A DNA stretch of 34,821 nucleotides, from positions 1-34,821 of the forward strand of contig WFOX01000084.1 in NCBI GenBank assembly GCA_015487905.1. Direction: 5' to 3'. Position 1 is the stretch's first letter. The number at the start of each line of letters is the position of its first letter. Positions 24,584 through 31,992 of the stretch are shown here, one piece after another. The notes below the pieces were generated by a model. It saw only the letters and a list, made by a program, of their open reading frames with translations, was not told where the DNA came from and ran no database searches. The stretch comes from Mariprofundales bacterium. GTDB lineage: Bacteria > Pseudomonadota > Zetaproteobacteria > Mariprofundales > S012-25. Made by a program: the position numbers and the translations under genes.

Positions 24584-25064
24584 CGGCGCGCCTGCATTCA
24601 CATTGCTGGAAGTGCTGATCGTCATTGCACTGGCTGCGCTGCTTGCGGCACTCGTGCTGCCGCGCTGGTGGGCGCTCGTGCGCCCCCATCCCGAGGACGC
24701 CTTGCGCCCGCTTGCGGGAAGTTGGAGCGAGCTGCGCTGGACGGCCGTGATGACGGGAAGGCCCGTGCGGCTGCGCTGGTTTGCGCGGCGCTGGGAGGCG
24801 CAAGCGCGCGAATGGCGGGGTGAGAAGCCCATATGGCGCCTGTTGGCGCAAGGGGAATATCCCAAGGGATGGCGGCTTGCTGCGGCCACGCCGCGCTTTG
24901 CCGGGGTGTGGGCGAAAGAGGGGGCGCCTCCGCTTGCCGAACTCACCGTGCCGCCCACAGGCGCGTTTGCACCCGTGCGGCTGCGCTTTGCCGAGCATAA
25001 GACCGCGCTCATCGTGCGCGTGCCGCCGCTGCCTGCTCCCGTGCAGGTGGTGCGTGCGCGCTAA
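24558..25064 (+). CDS. gspH: Type II secretion minor pseudopilin GspH
   Basis: Minor pseudopilin of the secretion pseudopilus. It has 168 residues. The N-terminus reads MRTSRVGSSGAPA and then FTLLEVLIVIALAALLAALVL, so the -1 residue at the prepilin peptidase site is alanine, not the usual glycine. The soluble domain is divergent (ELRWTAVMTGRPVRLRWFAR; LTVPPTGAFAPVRLRF), as is normal for GspH. ATG 24558 has GGAAG about eight bases upstream and overlaps gspG by 26 bases. The position between G and I supports the call. Confidence 0.88.
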   Translation: MRTSRVGSSGAPAFTLLEVLIVIALAALLAALVLPRWWALVRPHPEDALRPLAGSWSELRWTAVMTGRPVRLRWFARRWEAQAREWRGEKPIWRLLAQGEYPKGWRLAAATPRFAGVWAKEGAPPLAELTVPPTGAFAPVRLRFAEHKTALIVRVPPLPAPVQVVRAR

Positions 25065-25401
25065 GGGATTCACGCTTTTGGAGGCGCTTGTCGCCGTGGG
25101 GGTGCTCGCGGCGGCCTTGGGCGCGCTTGCGCTGCGGCTTGCGCACGCGGCGGATGCGCTGCGCACCCTGCGCCATGAGATCGCGCTTGTAGAAGCCGCG
25201 CGCAACGAACTTGCCGAGGCTTTGCTCGTGCCCGTGCCTTCCGAGGAGCGACGCTTTACGCGCAGTTGGGATGGAGCCACGCTGCATGTGCGCTGGTGGG
25301 CTGAAAAAACCGCGCTTGCGGGTTTCGTGCGCGAGAATGTGGAGGTGCGCATGGAGGGTGAACCGCCCGTGCGCTTGTTTGTGTATCGGGCGCTGCCATG
25401 A
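25054..25401 (+). CDS. gspI: Type II secretion minor pseudopilin GspI
   Basis: Minor pseudopilin that forms the pseudopilus tip with GspJ and GspK. It has 115 residues. The prepilin site is MRAKG before FTLLEALVAVGVLAAALGAL. The soluble domain has LVEAARNELAEALL and a short beta region (GATLHVRWWAEKTALAGFV), consistent with GspI. GTG 25054 is nested in the end of gspH (11-base overlap), and its stop overlaps the gspJ ATG. Confidence 0.92.
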   Translation: MRAKGFTLLEALVAVGVLAAALGALALRLAHAADALRTLRHEIALVEAARNELAEALLVPVPSEERRFTRSWDGATLHVRWWAEKTALAGFVRENVEVRMEGEPPVRLFVYRALP

Positions 25402-25967
25402 GGCGGGGATTTACCTTGCTGGAGGTGCTGCTTGCGATTGCGATTACGGCGGTCGTGGCCTGGCTTGCTGCGCAAGCGCTTGCGCCCGCAATGAAAGGCT
25501 GGCGCAGTTGGCAAAAGGCGCAACAGGCGCAAACGGAGCTTTTGCTCGCGGGGCTGCTTTTGCGCCGCGATCTTGCGCTTTTAAGCCCGGGTGCCGGGCA
25601 AACGCCGGCCTTGGTGATTGAAAACGATTCACGCGCCGGGCGCGAGTTTGACCGCCTGAGGCTCCTTGCGGCCACGGACGAGTTTGCTGAGCTTGCACGC
25701 GTTCGTTGGTATGTGGATGAGCGCACGGGCGAGCTCGTGCGTGAAAGCGTGGGGATGATGCATGCGCGCGCCGCGGCGCTGGAGATGCGCTTCGGCAAGG
25801 TGGCATCGTTTTCGGTGCGCGCGCGCGGCGAGGACGGGCGCTGGCAGGACAACTGGGGCGCGCTCGGCGCGCCCCGCGTCTTGCCGGAGCTTGTGGAGGT
25901 GAAGGTGAAGACGGGCCAAGCGCAGATGCGCTGGCTTGCGCCTGTGCTTGTGGAGCGCGAGCTATGA
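25398..25967 (+). CDS. gspJ: Type II secretion minor pseudopilin GspJ
   Basis: Tip pseudopilin. It has 189 residues. The leader is very short: MRRG before FTLLEVLLAIAITAVVAWLA. The GspJ-type soluble region includes LLLRRDLALLSPGAG, ARVRWYVDERTGELVRES and a C-terminal PRVLPELVEVKVKT strand. ATG 25398 overlaps the gspI stop by four bases, and its stop overlaps the gspK ATG. Confidence 0.92.
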   Translation: MRRGFTLLEVLLAIAITAVVAWLAAQALAPAMKGWRSWQKAQQAQTELLLAGLLLRRDLALLSPGAGQTPALVIENDSRAGREFDRLRLLAATDEFAELARVRWYVDERTGELVRESVGMMHARAAALEMRFGKVASFSVRARGEDGRWQDNWGALGAPRVLPELVEVKVKTGQAQMRWLAPVLVEREL

Positions 25968-26878
25968 ACGAGCGCGGTGTCGCGCTTTTGTTTGCGTTGG
26001 GCGTGGTGGCCGTGGTGGCGGCGGTGGCCGCAAGCGGCGCGCAAGACGAGGCCTTATTGCTGCGCGAGACAGAAGCGCTTGCTGCGCGCGCCAAGGCCGA
26101 AGGAGCGGCGCTTTCGGGGTTGATGCTTGCTGTGTGGGGGCTGCGCGCCGATGCCAAGCGCGACGGCAATGCGCCCGTGGATCACTTGGAGGAGGAATGG
26201 GCGGCGCCTGCGCCGCCGTTCCCCGTGGACGGCGGCACCGTGCAGGGCTGGATCACGGACGCCCAAGGCTGCTACAACCTCAACGATCTCGTGGACGCGC
26301 AAGGACATGTGCGGCTTGCCGAGGTCAAGGTCGTGAAGCGCCTGTTCCGCTTGCTGGATTTGAATCCCAGCCTCGTGGATGCGCTCGTGGATTGGATGGA
26401 TGCGGATGATGTGCCCTTCGGTCCCGGCGGTGCGGAAGAGGCCTCCTATCTTGCGCGCGGGCTGCACGCCAAAAACGGCCCCTTGGATCGCATGCGCGAG
26501 CTTGCGCTGCTTCCGGGGTTTTCGCCGCAGGTGCGCGCCGCCTTGCAAAAGGTCGCGTGCGTGCTGCCTAGACGCGGCAACGCCCCTTGGCCGATCAACC
26601 TCAACACGGCGCCGCTTATCGTCGTGCGCGCGTTCTTTCCGCAGCTTTCCGAAGCCGAGGCCGAGCGCTGGGCTGCCGAGCGGCCGTTTCGGCGCGTGGC
26701 CGATGCGCTGAGCATGCCTTGGGCGCGCGGTGCGAATCCCGCGCGCTTTTCGGTGAACTCGCATTGGTTCTTCGTGCGCGTGCGCGCGCGCTATGGGCTT
26801 GGCGAGGCCAGCTACCGCTACCTCGTGCAACGCACGGGCACCACGCTCGTGCTCGTGCGCGTGGAGCCGTTTGGATGA
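25964..26878 (+). CDS. gspK: Type II secretion minor pseudopilin GspK
   Basis: Large tip pseudopilin thought to control pseudopilus length. It has 304 residues. The leader is MNERG before VALLFALGVVAVVAAVA; position +5 is not Glu, which is typical for GspK because it caps the filament. Characteristic segments are CYNLNDLVDAQGHV, LVDALVDWMDADDVP, GPLDRMRELALLPGFSP and INLNTAPLIVVRAFFP. Large alpha-helical insert domains of the family are present. It overlaps gspJ and gspL by four bases each. Confidence 0.94.
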   Translation: MNERGVALLFALGVVAVVAAVAASGAQDEALLLRETEALAARAKAEGAALSGLMLAVWGLRADAKRDGNAPVDHLEEEWAAPAPPFPVDGGTVQGWITDAQGCYNLNDLVDAQGHVRLAEVKVVKRLFRLLDLNPSLVDALVDWMDADDVPFGPGGAEEASYLARGLHAKNGPLDRMRELALLPGFSPQVRAALQKVACVLPRRGNAPWPINLNTAPLIVVRAFFPQLSEAEAERWAAERPFRRVADALSMPWARGANPARFSVNSHWFFVRVRARYGLGEASYRYLVQRTGTTLVLVRVEPFG

Positions 26879-28047
26879 AGGCGCGCGTGGTGCTCATCGC
26901 CTCGCCTTGCGGGCGCTGGTGGATGCGCGCCGAAGACGGGGCGCTTGCGGAGCTCCCTTTGGATGAAGCGGGGCTTCCTGTGCTGCCTGAAGGCGCCGAG
27001 GTGGTGCGCAGTTGGCTTCCGATTGAGTGGTCGTTGGTCGTGCCGCTGGTGCTGCCGCGCATGCGCCCGCAAGCGCTGGATGCCGAGGTCATCGCCGAGG
27101 AAGCCGAGGAAAAGCTCGGCATGGCGCCCGAGGGTTGGCGCTGGTGCTGGCATGCGCGCATCGCGGATGAGCAGTTGGTGGGGCTTGCCTTCGGCATCCA
27201 AGAGGGGCTTTGGCAAAGGCTCGTGGCGCATGGGCTTGCTGCGCTTGGCATAGACGCGCTTGCGGTGCTGGCGGCCGTGCGCGCGAATGACGAGCCGCAG
27301 GGGGTCATCGCCGAGGATCCCGAAGGCATTTGGGTGGGTTTTTGGGACGGGAAACTCTGGCGCGGCGCTTTGCGCCTGGGCTGTTTCCCGCAAGCGCGGC
27401 GCTGGGAAGAGGCAAGGCGCGCACTTGCGGGCATGGGATGGCAGGAGGGCATGCCCGTCTTTGGTTGCGTGGGCGAAGACGCGCCTTCGTGGATCCAGCG
27501 GCGGGGGGATGCGTTCGCCTCGCGCTGCAAGGCCGTCGCCGCAGGCGCCACAAGCCTTCCCGTGCCGGGATGGCAAGTGGACACGGCGCGCCATGCGCGC
27601 AAGTGGCGCGCGGCGTTGGCTTTCGCGGCGCTTGCGTTTGCGACATTTGTCGCCGAGCGGATGTGGGAGGTGCATCTCTTGCGCGCGCGCGCGGCGCTTT
27701 ATGAAGCGCAAATCCAAGAAAGCGTGCGCAAGGCGCTGCCGGGCGTGCCGATCGTGGATCCGCTTTTGCAACTGCGGCGCGCGGCCGGCAAGGAAAGCCC
27801 AAGCACGGCGAAGCTCTTTGCGATGCTCGCTGCGGCCGCGCGCGCCCGCAAGGACGCCCAGATAGAGATGTTCTCGTTTCAGGCGGGCGAAGGCGCGGTG
27901 CTTGCGGGCACCGTGCCGAACTTGGAGGCGCTTGCCGCCTTGCGCGCGCGTCTTGGCCGAGCGTGGCCGCAAGGCGTGCAGCTGTTGGACAGCGAAGCGC
28001 GCGCGGGCAAGGTGCGCTTTCGCATTCGGCTTGAGGCAGGGCGATGA
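26875..28047 (+). CDS. gspL: Type II secretion protein GspL
   Basis: Inner-membrane subunit that couples the GspE ATPase to the platform. It has 390 residues. The N-terminal cytosolic actin-like domain is recognisable in layout (RSWLPIEWSLVVPLVLPRM, ALGIDALAVLAAVRAND, EGIWVGFWDGKLWRGAL). A single span lies at about 243 to 262 (WRAALAFAALAFATFVAE), followed by a coiled segment and a small periplasmic ferredoxin-like domain (PNLEALAALRARLGRAW, VRFRIRLE). Sequence conservation is weak; the position between gspK and gspM carries much of the call. Confidence 0.85.
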   Translation: MKARVVLIASPCGRWWMRAEDGALAELPLDEAGLPVLPEGAEVVRSWLPIEWSLVVPLVLPRMRPQALDAEVIAEEAEEKLGMAPEGWRWCWHARIADEQLVGLAFGIQEGLWQRLVAHGLAALGIDALAVLAAVRANDEPQGVIAEDPEGIWVGFWDGKLWRGALRLGCFPQARRWEEARRALAGMGWQEGMPVFGCVGEDAPSWIQRRGDAFASRCKAVAAGATSLPVPGWQVDTARHARKWRAALAFAALAFATFVAERMWEVHLLRARAALYEAQIQESVRKALPGVPIVDPLLQLRRAAGKESPSTAKLFAMLAAAARARKDAQIEMFSFQAGEGAVLAGTVPNLEALAALRARLGRAWPQGVQLLDSEARAGKVRFRIRLEAGR

Positions 28048-28532
28048 TGCGCGCGCTTTGGGCGAGGGCGCGGGAGCTTTGGCAGGCGCGCTCGCGGCGC
28101 GAGCAGGTGCTTTTGGGAATGGTGGCCTTGCTGGCCGTTGTGGTGGCATGGGATCGCTTGGTGTGGACGCCGCTTGCCCAAACGCGCGCGGCACTCCTTG
28201 CGCGCGTGCCTGAGCTTGCGCGACAAGCGGCCGAGGCGGAAGCGCTTGCCATGCGCGTGCGCGCGCGCGGCCACAAGCCTGCGCAGCAAAAGCCGCTTTT
28301 GCCGCTTGTGGAGGAAGAGCTCAACCGTGCGGGCCTGCGAAAGGCGCTCGTGCGCCTACGTCCGGAGCCTGGTGAGCGCGCGCGCTTTTTGCTGGAGCTG
28401 CGCAATGCGCCGTTTTTGGCGCTTGTGCGCTTCATCAAGGCGCTTGGGGAGGCGGGCGTGGATACCGCTTCCTTGCGCTTGGAGCGCGCATCTTCAGGCC
28501 GCGTGCATGCGCGCGTCGTCGTGGAACGCTAG
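28044..28532 (+). CDS. gspM: Type II secretion protein GspM
   Basis: Partner of GspL in the inner-membrane platform. It has 162 residues. A cytosolic start with SRREQVLLGMVALLAVVVAW forms the single span; a helical region (AALLARVPELARQAAEAEAL) and a periplasmic ferredoxin-like domain follow (LVEEELNRAGLRKALVRL; PFLALVRFIKALGEAGVDTASLRL). This layout is typical of GspM. It overlaps gspL by four bases. No gspN follows. One of only two ACGT tetramers in the window lies here (28358-28361). Confidence 0.88.
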   Translation: MMRALWARARELWQARSRREQVLLGMVALLAVVVAWDRLVWTPLAQTRAALLARVPELARQAAEAEALAMRVRARGHKPAQQKPLLPLVEEELNRAGLRKALVRLRPEPGERARFLLELRNAPFLALVRFIKALGEAGVDTASLRLERASSGRVHARVVVER

Positions 28533-28536
28533 TTGC

Positions 28537-30057
28537 GTGCGCGGCTTGGCGCTTGGCTGCGCGCTTGTGGCGGTCGGTTGCAGCGCCCAAGGCGCGGCAT
28601 CCCCGGATACCGTGCGCATCGGCATCGCCACGGCTCCTGCGACTTTGGATCCGCGCTTTGCGCTGGATGCTGCAAGCGTGCGCCTTGCCGAGCTTATGCA
28701 TTGCGCGCTCGTGCGCATGGATCGGCGCTTTGCGCCTATGCCTGAGCTTGCCGCCTCATGGCATTGGCAGGATCCCTACACGCTTGTGGTGCGCCTGCGT
28801 CCCGACTTTCGCTTTCACAACGGGCGCTTGGTGCGCGCAGAGGATGTGGCGGCCACCTTGCGCTCCATCTTGGATGCGAAGACGAAAAGCCCCTTGTTTG
28901 CGCTTTTTCGGAATCTGCAGGCGGTGCAAGTGCGCGGAAAGCGGCTGCTTATGCTGCGATTGCGCAAGCCCGAGCCTGGGCTTGTGCGCAAGCTCGGCAT
29001 TGGGATTTTGCCCCGCGAGCTTGCCCAAGAAGGCGCGCATGCGCGCAAGACCCTCGGCTGCGGGCCGTATCGGCTTGTGCACTTCGGCGAAGACAAGATC
29101 GTATTTGCGCGCGTGCAGGGTAGCGGCCCGAAGCGGCTTGTGTTTTTCGTCGTGCGCGATGCCACAACGAGGGCGCTCAAGCTTGCGCGCGGCGAGCTGG
29201 ACCTCATCCAAGGCGATGTGCCGGCCTATTTGCTTCCGTTTTTCCGCAGACGGGGCTTGCGCGTCGTGGCCGCGCCTTCCAACACCTTCACCTACATCGG
29301 CTTCAATCTGCGCAAGCCGCCGCTTGCGGATCGGCGCGTGCGCAAGGCGCTTGCGATGGCGATTCCGCGCCGCGCAATCGCAAAGGCGCTTTTCGGCGGG
29401 CTTCCCAAGCTTGCGGAGACCGTGCTTCCTCAAGAGCACCCCGATGGCGTGCAGGTGCCGCCTGTGCCTTACGATCCGCAACGGGCGGAGCGGCTTTTGG
29501 ATGAGGCGGGATGGCCGCGCGGCAAGGACGGCGTGCGCTTTCGGCTTGTCTATCGCACGAGCACGAATCTAGAGCGCATCGCACTTGCTGAGGCCGTGCA
29601 AGCCGCATGGCGACGCATCGGCGTGGCGGTGAAGCTGGAGCCTTTGGAATGGGGCGCCTTTTATGCGCGCATCCGCAGCGGGGATTTTGCGGTGTACTCG
29701 CTTTCGTGGGTGGGCGTGGCCGATCCTGAGATCTATTTTTGGATTCTGCATTCCTCCATGGTGCCGCCTGCGGGCGCCAATCGCGGCGGCTACCGCAATC
29801 CGCAAGTGGATGCATGGCTGGAGGAGGCGAAACGCACGCTGGATGCCAGAAAGCGGCGCGCGCTGTATCAAAAGGTCGCGCGCAAGATGCATGAGGACTT
29901 CGTCTATGCGCCGCTTTGGCGCGAGCCTGTGGTGGCCGTGCTCGGCCCGCGCATTGCGCACTACACACCTTGGCCCGATGGGGGTTTTCGCGGGCTTTTG
30001 ACGCTGCGCTTGCAATCGGCGCCGCCGTTCCAAGAATCCCGCGCTGCGGCCAGGTAG
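28537..30057 (+). CDS. Peptide-type ABC transporter substrate-binding lipoprotein (SBP_bac_5)
   Basis: A 506-residue periplasmic solute-binding lipoprotein of the dipeptide/oligopeptide/nickel family. GTG 28537 gives a lipoprotein signal peptide (MRGLALGCALVAVGC, lipobox AVGC); ATG 28507, overlapping gspM, is the alternative. Family features are PATLDPRFALDAAS, DPYTLVVRLRPDFRFHNGRLVRAEDVA split over adjacent strands, LGCGPYRLV, TFTYIGFNLRKPP, VRKALAMAIPRRAIAKALF, and WVGVADPEIYFWI. No permease or ATPase genes are adjacent, so it is an orphan binding protein unless they lie elsewhere. It sits four bases after gspM and may be read through from the gsp operon. Its last ten bases, including the TAG stop, are also the 5' end of tRNA-Phe. 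Confidence 0.9.
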   Translation: MRGLALGCALVAVGCSAQGAASPDTVRIGIATAPATLDPRFALDAASVRLAELMHCALVRMDRRFAPMPELAASWHWQDPYTLVVRLRPDFRFHNGRLVRAEDVAATLRSILDAKTKSPLFALFRNLQAVQVRGKRLLMLRLRKPEPGLVRKLGIGILPRELAQEGAHARKTLGCGPYRLVHFGEDKIVFARVQGSGPKRLVFFVVRDATTRALKLARGELDLIQGDVPAYLLPFFRRRGLRVVAAPSNTFTYIGFNLRKPPLADRRVRKALAMAIPRRAIAKALFGGLPKLAETVLPQEHPDGVQVPPVPYDPQRAERLLDEAGWPRGKDGVRFRLVYRTSTNLERIALAEAVQAAWRRIGVAVKLEPLEWGAFYARIRSGDFAVYSLSWVGVADPEIYFWILHSSMVPPAGANRGGYRNPQVDAWLEEAKRTLDARKRRALYQKVARKMHEDFVYAPLWREPVVAVLGPRIAHYTPWPDGGFRGLLTLRLQSAPPFQESRAAAR

Positions 30058-30123
30058 CTCAGTTGGTAGAGCAGGGGACTGAAAATCCCCGTGTCGGCGG
30101 TTCGAATCCGTCCCTGGCCACCA
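30048..30123 (+). tRNA. tRNA-Phe (GAA)
   Basis: Complete 76-base cloverleaf with an encoded CCA. The acceptor stem GGCCAGG pairs with CCTGGCC (30113-30119), followed by discriminator A and CCA. The D arm is GCTCAGTTGGTAGAGC. The anticodon stem GGGGA/TCCCC encloses the loop CTGAAAA, giving anticodon GAA. The T arm is GGCGG/CCGTC around TTCGAAT. The T-loop holds the only TCGA tetramer in the window (30102-30105). The first ten bases overlap the 3' end of the substrate-binding protein gene on the same strand. Confidence 0.97.
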
Positions 30124-30140
30124 GCTTTGCCGCATTCCGC

Positions 30141-30201
30141 AGACAAGCAAGAAGCCAAAATCTCTGCGGGCGCGAAAAATCCCCGCAAGCCTTGCTTGTC
30201 T
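30141..30201 (+). repeat. Nested inverted repeats between tRNA-Phe and rpsB
   Basis: A perfect 11-bp inverted repeat, AGACAAGCAAG (30141-30151) and CTTGCTTGTCT (30191-30201), encloses a second inverted repeat, TGCGGG (30165-30170) and CCCGCA (30182-30187). As RNA this would make a long branched hairpin just after the tRNA. It could end or process the tRNA transcript, or bind a regulator near the rpsB promoter. There is no U-run directly after it, so a simple intrinsic terminator is unlikely. Confidence 0.6.
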
Positions 30202-30224
30202 TGCATGTGTGGGCGCGCTAGAAA
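30196..30224 (+). promoter_or_regulatory. Candidate sigma-70 promoter for rpsB-tsf
   Basis: TTGTCT (30196-30201) and TAGAAA (30219-30224) are separated by 17 bases, each matching four of six consensus positions. Transcription would start near 30231 and leave a leader of about 100 bases before rpsB. The -35 half overlaps the right arm of the inverted repeat at 30191-30201, so a protein or structure there could affect initiation. Confidence 0.4.
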
Positions 30225-30329
30225 GCGCCGGCCCTGCAAAGCGCGGGGAAAACACCCACGGTCGCCTGTATCCGTCGTGCGCCGAAGAAGGCGTGCCCCA
30301 GGCGGCCAAGGATCAACGACGGAGGAGCC

Positions 30330-31118
30330 ATGTCGCAGTTTGCCATGAAGCAGCTTTTGGAAGCCGGCGTGCACTTCGGCCATCGCACGCGGCGTTGGAA
30401 TCCGAAGATGAAGCCGTTTATTTACGGCGTGCGCAACGGCATCCACATCATTGACCTGCAAAAAACGCTCAAATACGCGAATGAAGCCTATCTTTTCATG
30501 CGTGAGCTTGCCGCTGCGGGCGGGCGCGTGCTGTTTGTGGGCACGAAGCGCCAAGCGCGCGAGATCGTGAAGGAGGAGGCCACGCGCGCAGGGCAGTTTT
30601 ACGTCAATCATCGTTGGCTTGGCGGGATGCTCACGAACTTCCGCACGATCCAGGCCTCCATTCGCCGCATGAAGGAGTTGGAGCGGCAAAAGGAGGAAGG
30701 GCTTTTTGCGCGCTATACGAAGAAGGAGGCGCTGCTTTTGGAACGCAAGCTCGCCAAGTTGGAGCGCGCGCTCGGCGGTGTGCGCGACATGGTGCAGCTT
30801 CCCGATGCGCTGTTCGTCGTGGATGTGGGGCATGAGGCCATCGCCGTGAAGGAGGCGAACAAGCTGCGCATTCCCGTGGTGGGGCTTGTGGATACGAACT
30901 GCGATCCCACGCCGATTGACTATCCGATTCCGGGCAACGACGACGCCGTGCGCTCCATTCGGCTGTTTTGCAGCAAGATGGCCGATGCGTTGATTGAAGG
31001 CGCGCAGTCGCTGCAAGCGGCGGCGGAGGGCGAGGAGCCTGTGGCCGAAACGGAGGAAGTGGCTGCCGAGCAAGAGGTGGAGGCGGCGGCCGAGGATACG
31101 GGCAAGGAGGAAGCGTAA
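30330..31118 (+). CDS. rpsB: 30S ribosomal protein S2
   Basis: Small-subunit ribosomal protein. It has 262 residues. Hallmarks are MSQFAMKQLLEAGVHFGHRT, RRWNPKMKPFIYGVRNGIH in adjacent blocks, ILFVGTKRQA-type VLFVGTKRQAREIVKEEA, NHRWLGGMLTNFRTI, LPDALFVVDVGHEAIAVKEA, and GLVDTNCDPTPIDYPIPGNDDA in two blocks. The C-terminal 35 residues are an acidic Glu/Ala-rich tail. ATG 30330 follows GGAGGAG. It contains the second ACGT of the window (30601-30604, Tyr-Val). The stop abuts the tsf start. Confidence 0.98.
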   Translation: MSQFAMKQLLEAGVHFGHRTRRWNPKMKPFIYGVRNGIHIIDLQKTLKYANEAYLFMRELAAAGGRVLFVGTKRQAREIVKEEATRAGQFYVNHRWLGGMLTNFRTIQASIRRMKELERQKEEGLFARYTKKEALLLERKLAKLERALGGVRDMVQLPDALFVVDVGHEAIAVKEANKLRIPVVGLVDTNCDPTPIDYPIPGNDDAVRSIRLFCSKMADALIEGAQSLQAAAEGEEPVAETEEVAAEQEVEAAAEDTGKEEA

Positions 31119-31991
31119 ATGGCGACGATCACGGCGGCGGATGTGAAGAAGTTGCGCGAGATGACGGGCGCCGGGATGATGGATTGCAAAAAAGCGCTCG
31201 TGGAGGCCGAAGGCGACTTTGAAAAGGCCGTAGATATCTTGCGCAAGAAAGGCATCGCCACGGCGCGCAAAAAGGCGGGGCGTGTTGCGGCTGAGGGCGC
31301 GGCGCTTGCAAAGTCCAAGGGGGGTATTGGCGCGATCGTGGAGGTGAACTCGGAGACCGACTTCGTGGCCAAAAACGAGCTCTTTCGCGACTTCGCCGAG
31401 CGCCTTTTGGATCTCGTGCTGCAGACGAAGCCGCAGGATTTGGACGCGCTTTTGGCCGCGCCTTGGGAGGCCGGCAAGAAGGTGGAAGAAGCGCTCGTGG
31501 AGCTGATCGCCAAGGTCGGAGAAAATGTGCGCGTGCGGCGCTTTGCGCTGCTTACGGGCGATCATGTCGCAAGCTATGTGCACATGGGCGGCAAGATCGC
31601 CGTGCTCGTCGCTTTCCAAGGCGAGATAGATGAAGAGGCCGCGCATCAGATCGCGATGCATGTGGCGGCCATGAATCCGCGCTATCGGGCGCGCGAGGAT
31701 GTGCCTGAAGAGGATCTTGCGCGTGAGCGCGAGGTGCTTGCCGAGCAAGCGCGCGCAACGGGCAAGCCCGAGCACATCGTGGAGAAGATCGTAGAGGGCC
31801 GCCTGCGCAAGTTTTACGAGGAGAACTGCTTGCTGGAGCAGGGCTTCGTGTTTGACGAGGACAAGAAGGTGCGCGATTTACTCGGCGGCGCCGAGTTGAT
31901 CGGCTTTGTGCGCTATCAGCTCGGGGAGGGGATTGAAAAGCAGCAGAGCGATTTCGCGGCGGAGGTGGCCGCCCAGGTCCAAGGAGGCTAA
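31119..31991 (+). CDS. tsf: Elongation factor Ts
   Basis: Guanine-nucleotide exchange factor for EF-Tu. It has 290 residues. The N-terminal UBA-like domain reads VKKLREMTGAGMMDCKKAL; the core has VEVNSETDFVAKNELFRDF. The dimerisation region and C-terminal module (KIVEGRLRKFYEENCLLEQ, RYQLGEGIEK) are present. ATG 31119 follows the rpsB TAA directly. Several Ile and Val codons before GA are ATA or GTA (31626-31628, 31791-31793), part of the TCGA-avoiding pattern. Confidence 0.98.
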   Translation: MATITAADVKKLREMTGAGMMDCKKALVEAEGDFEKAVDILRKKGIATARKKAGRVAAEGAALAKSKGGIGAIVEVNSETDFVAKNELFRDFAERLLDLVLQTKPQDLDALLAAPWEAGKKVEEALVELIAKVGENVRVRRFALLTGDHVASYVHMGGKIAVLVAFQGEIDEEAAHQIAMHVAAMNPRYRAREDVPEEDLAREREVLAEQARATGKPEHIVEKIVEGRLRKFYEENCLLEQGFVFDEDKKVRDLLGGAELIGFVRYQLGEGIEKQQSDFAAEVAAQVQGG

Positions 31992-31992
31992 G

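Noticed and set aside
28507..28536. ATG 28507 as the start of the substrate-binding lipoprotein
   Set aside because: It would add an unneeded polar stretch (MRASSWNASC) before the signal peptide; GTG 28537 gives a compact lipoprotein leader. It is kept only as an alternative.
30141..30201. Inverted repeats after tRNA-Phe as an intrinsic terminator
   Set aside because: The outer stem is followed by TGCATGTG, not a T-run, so termination by this structure alone is unlikely.
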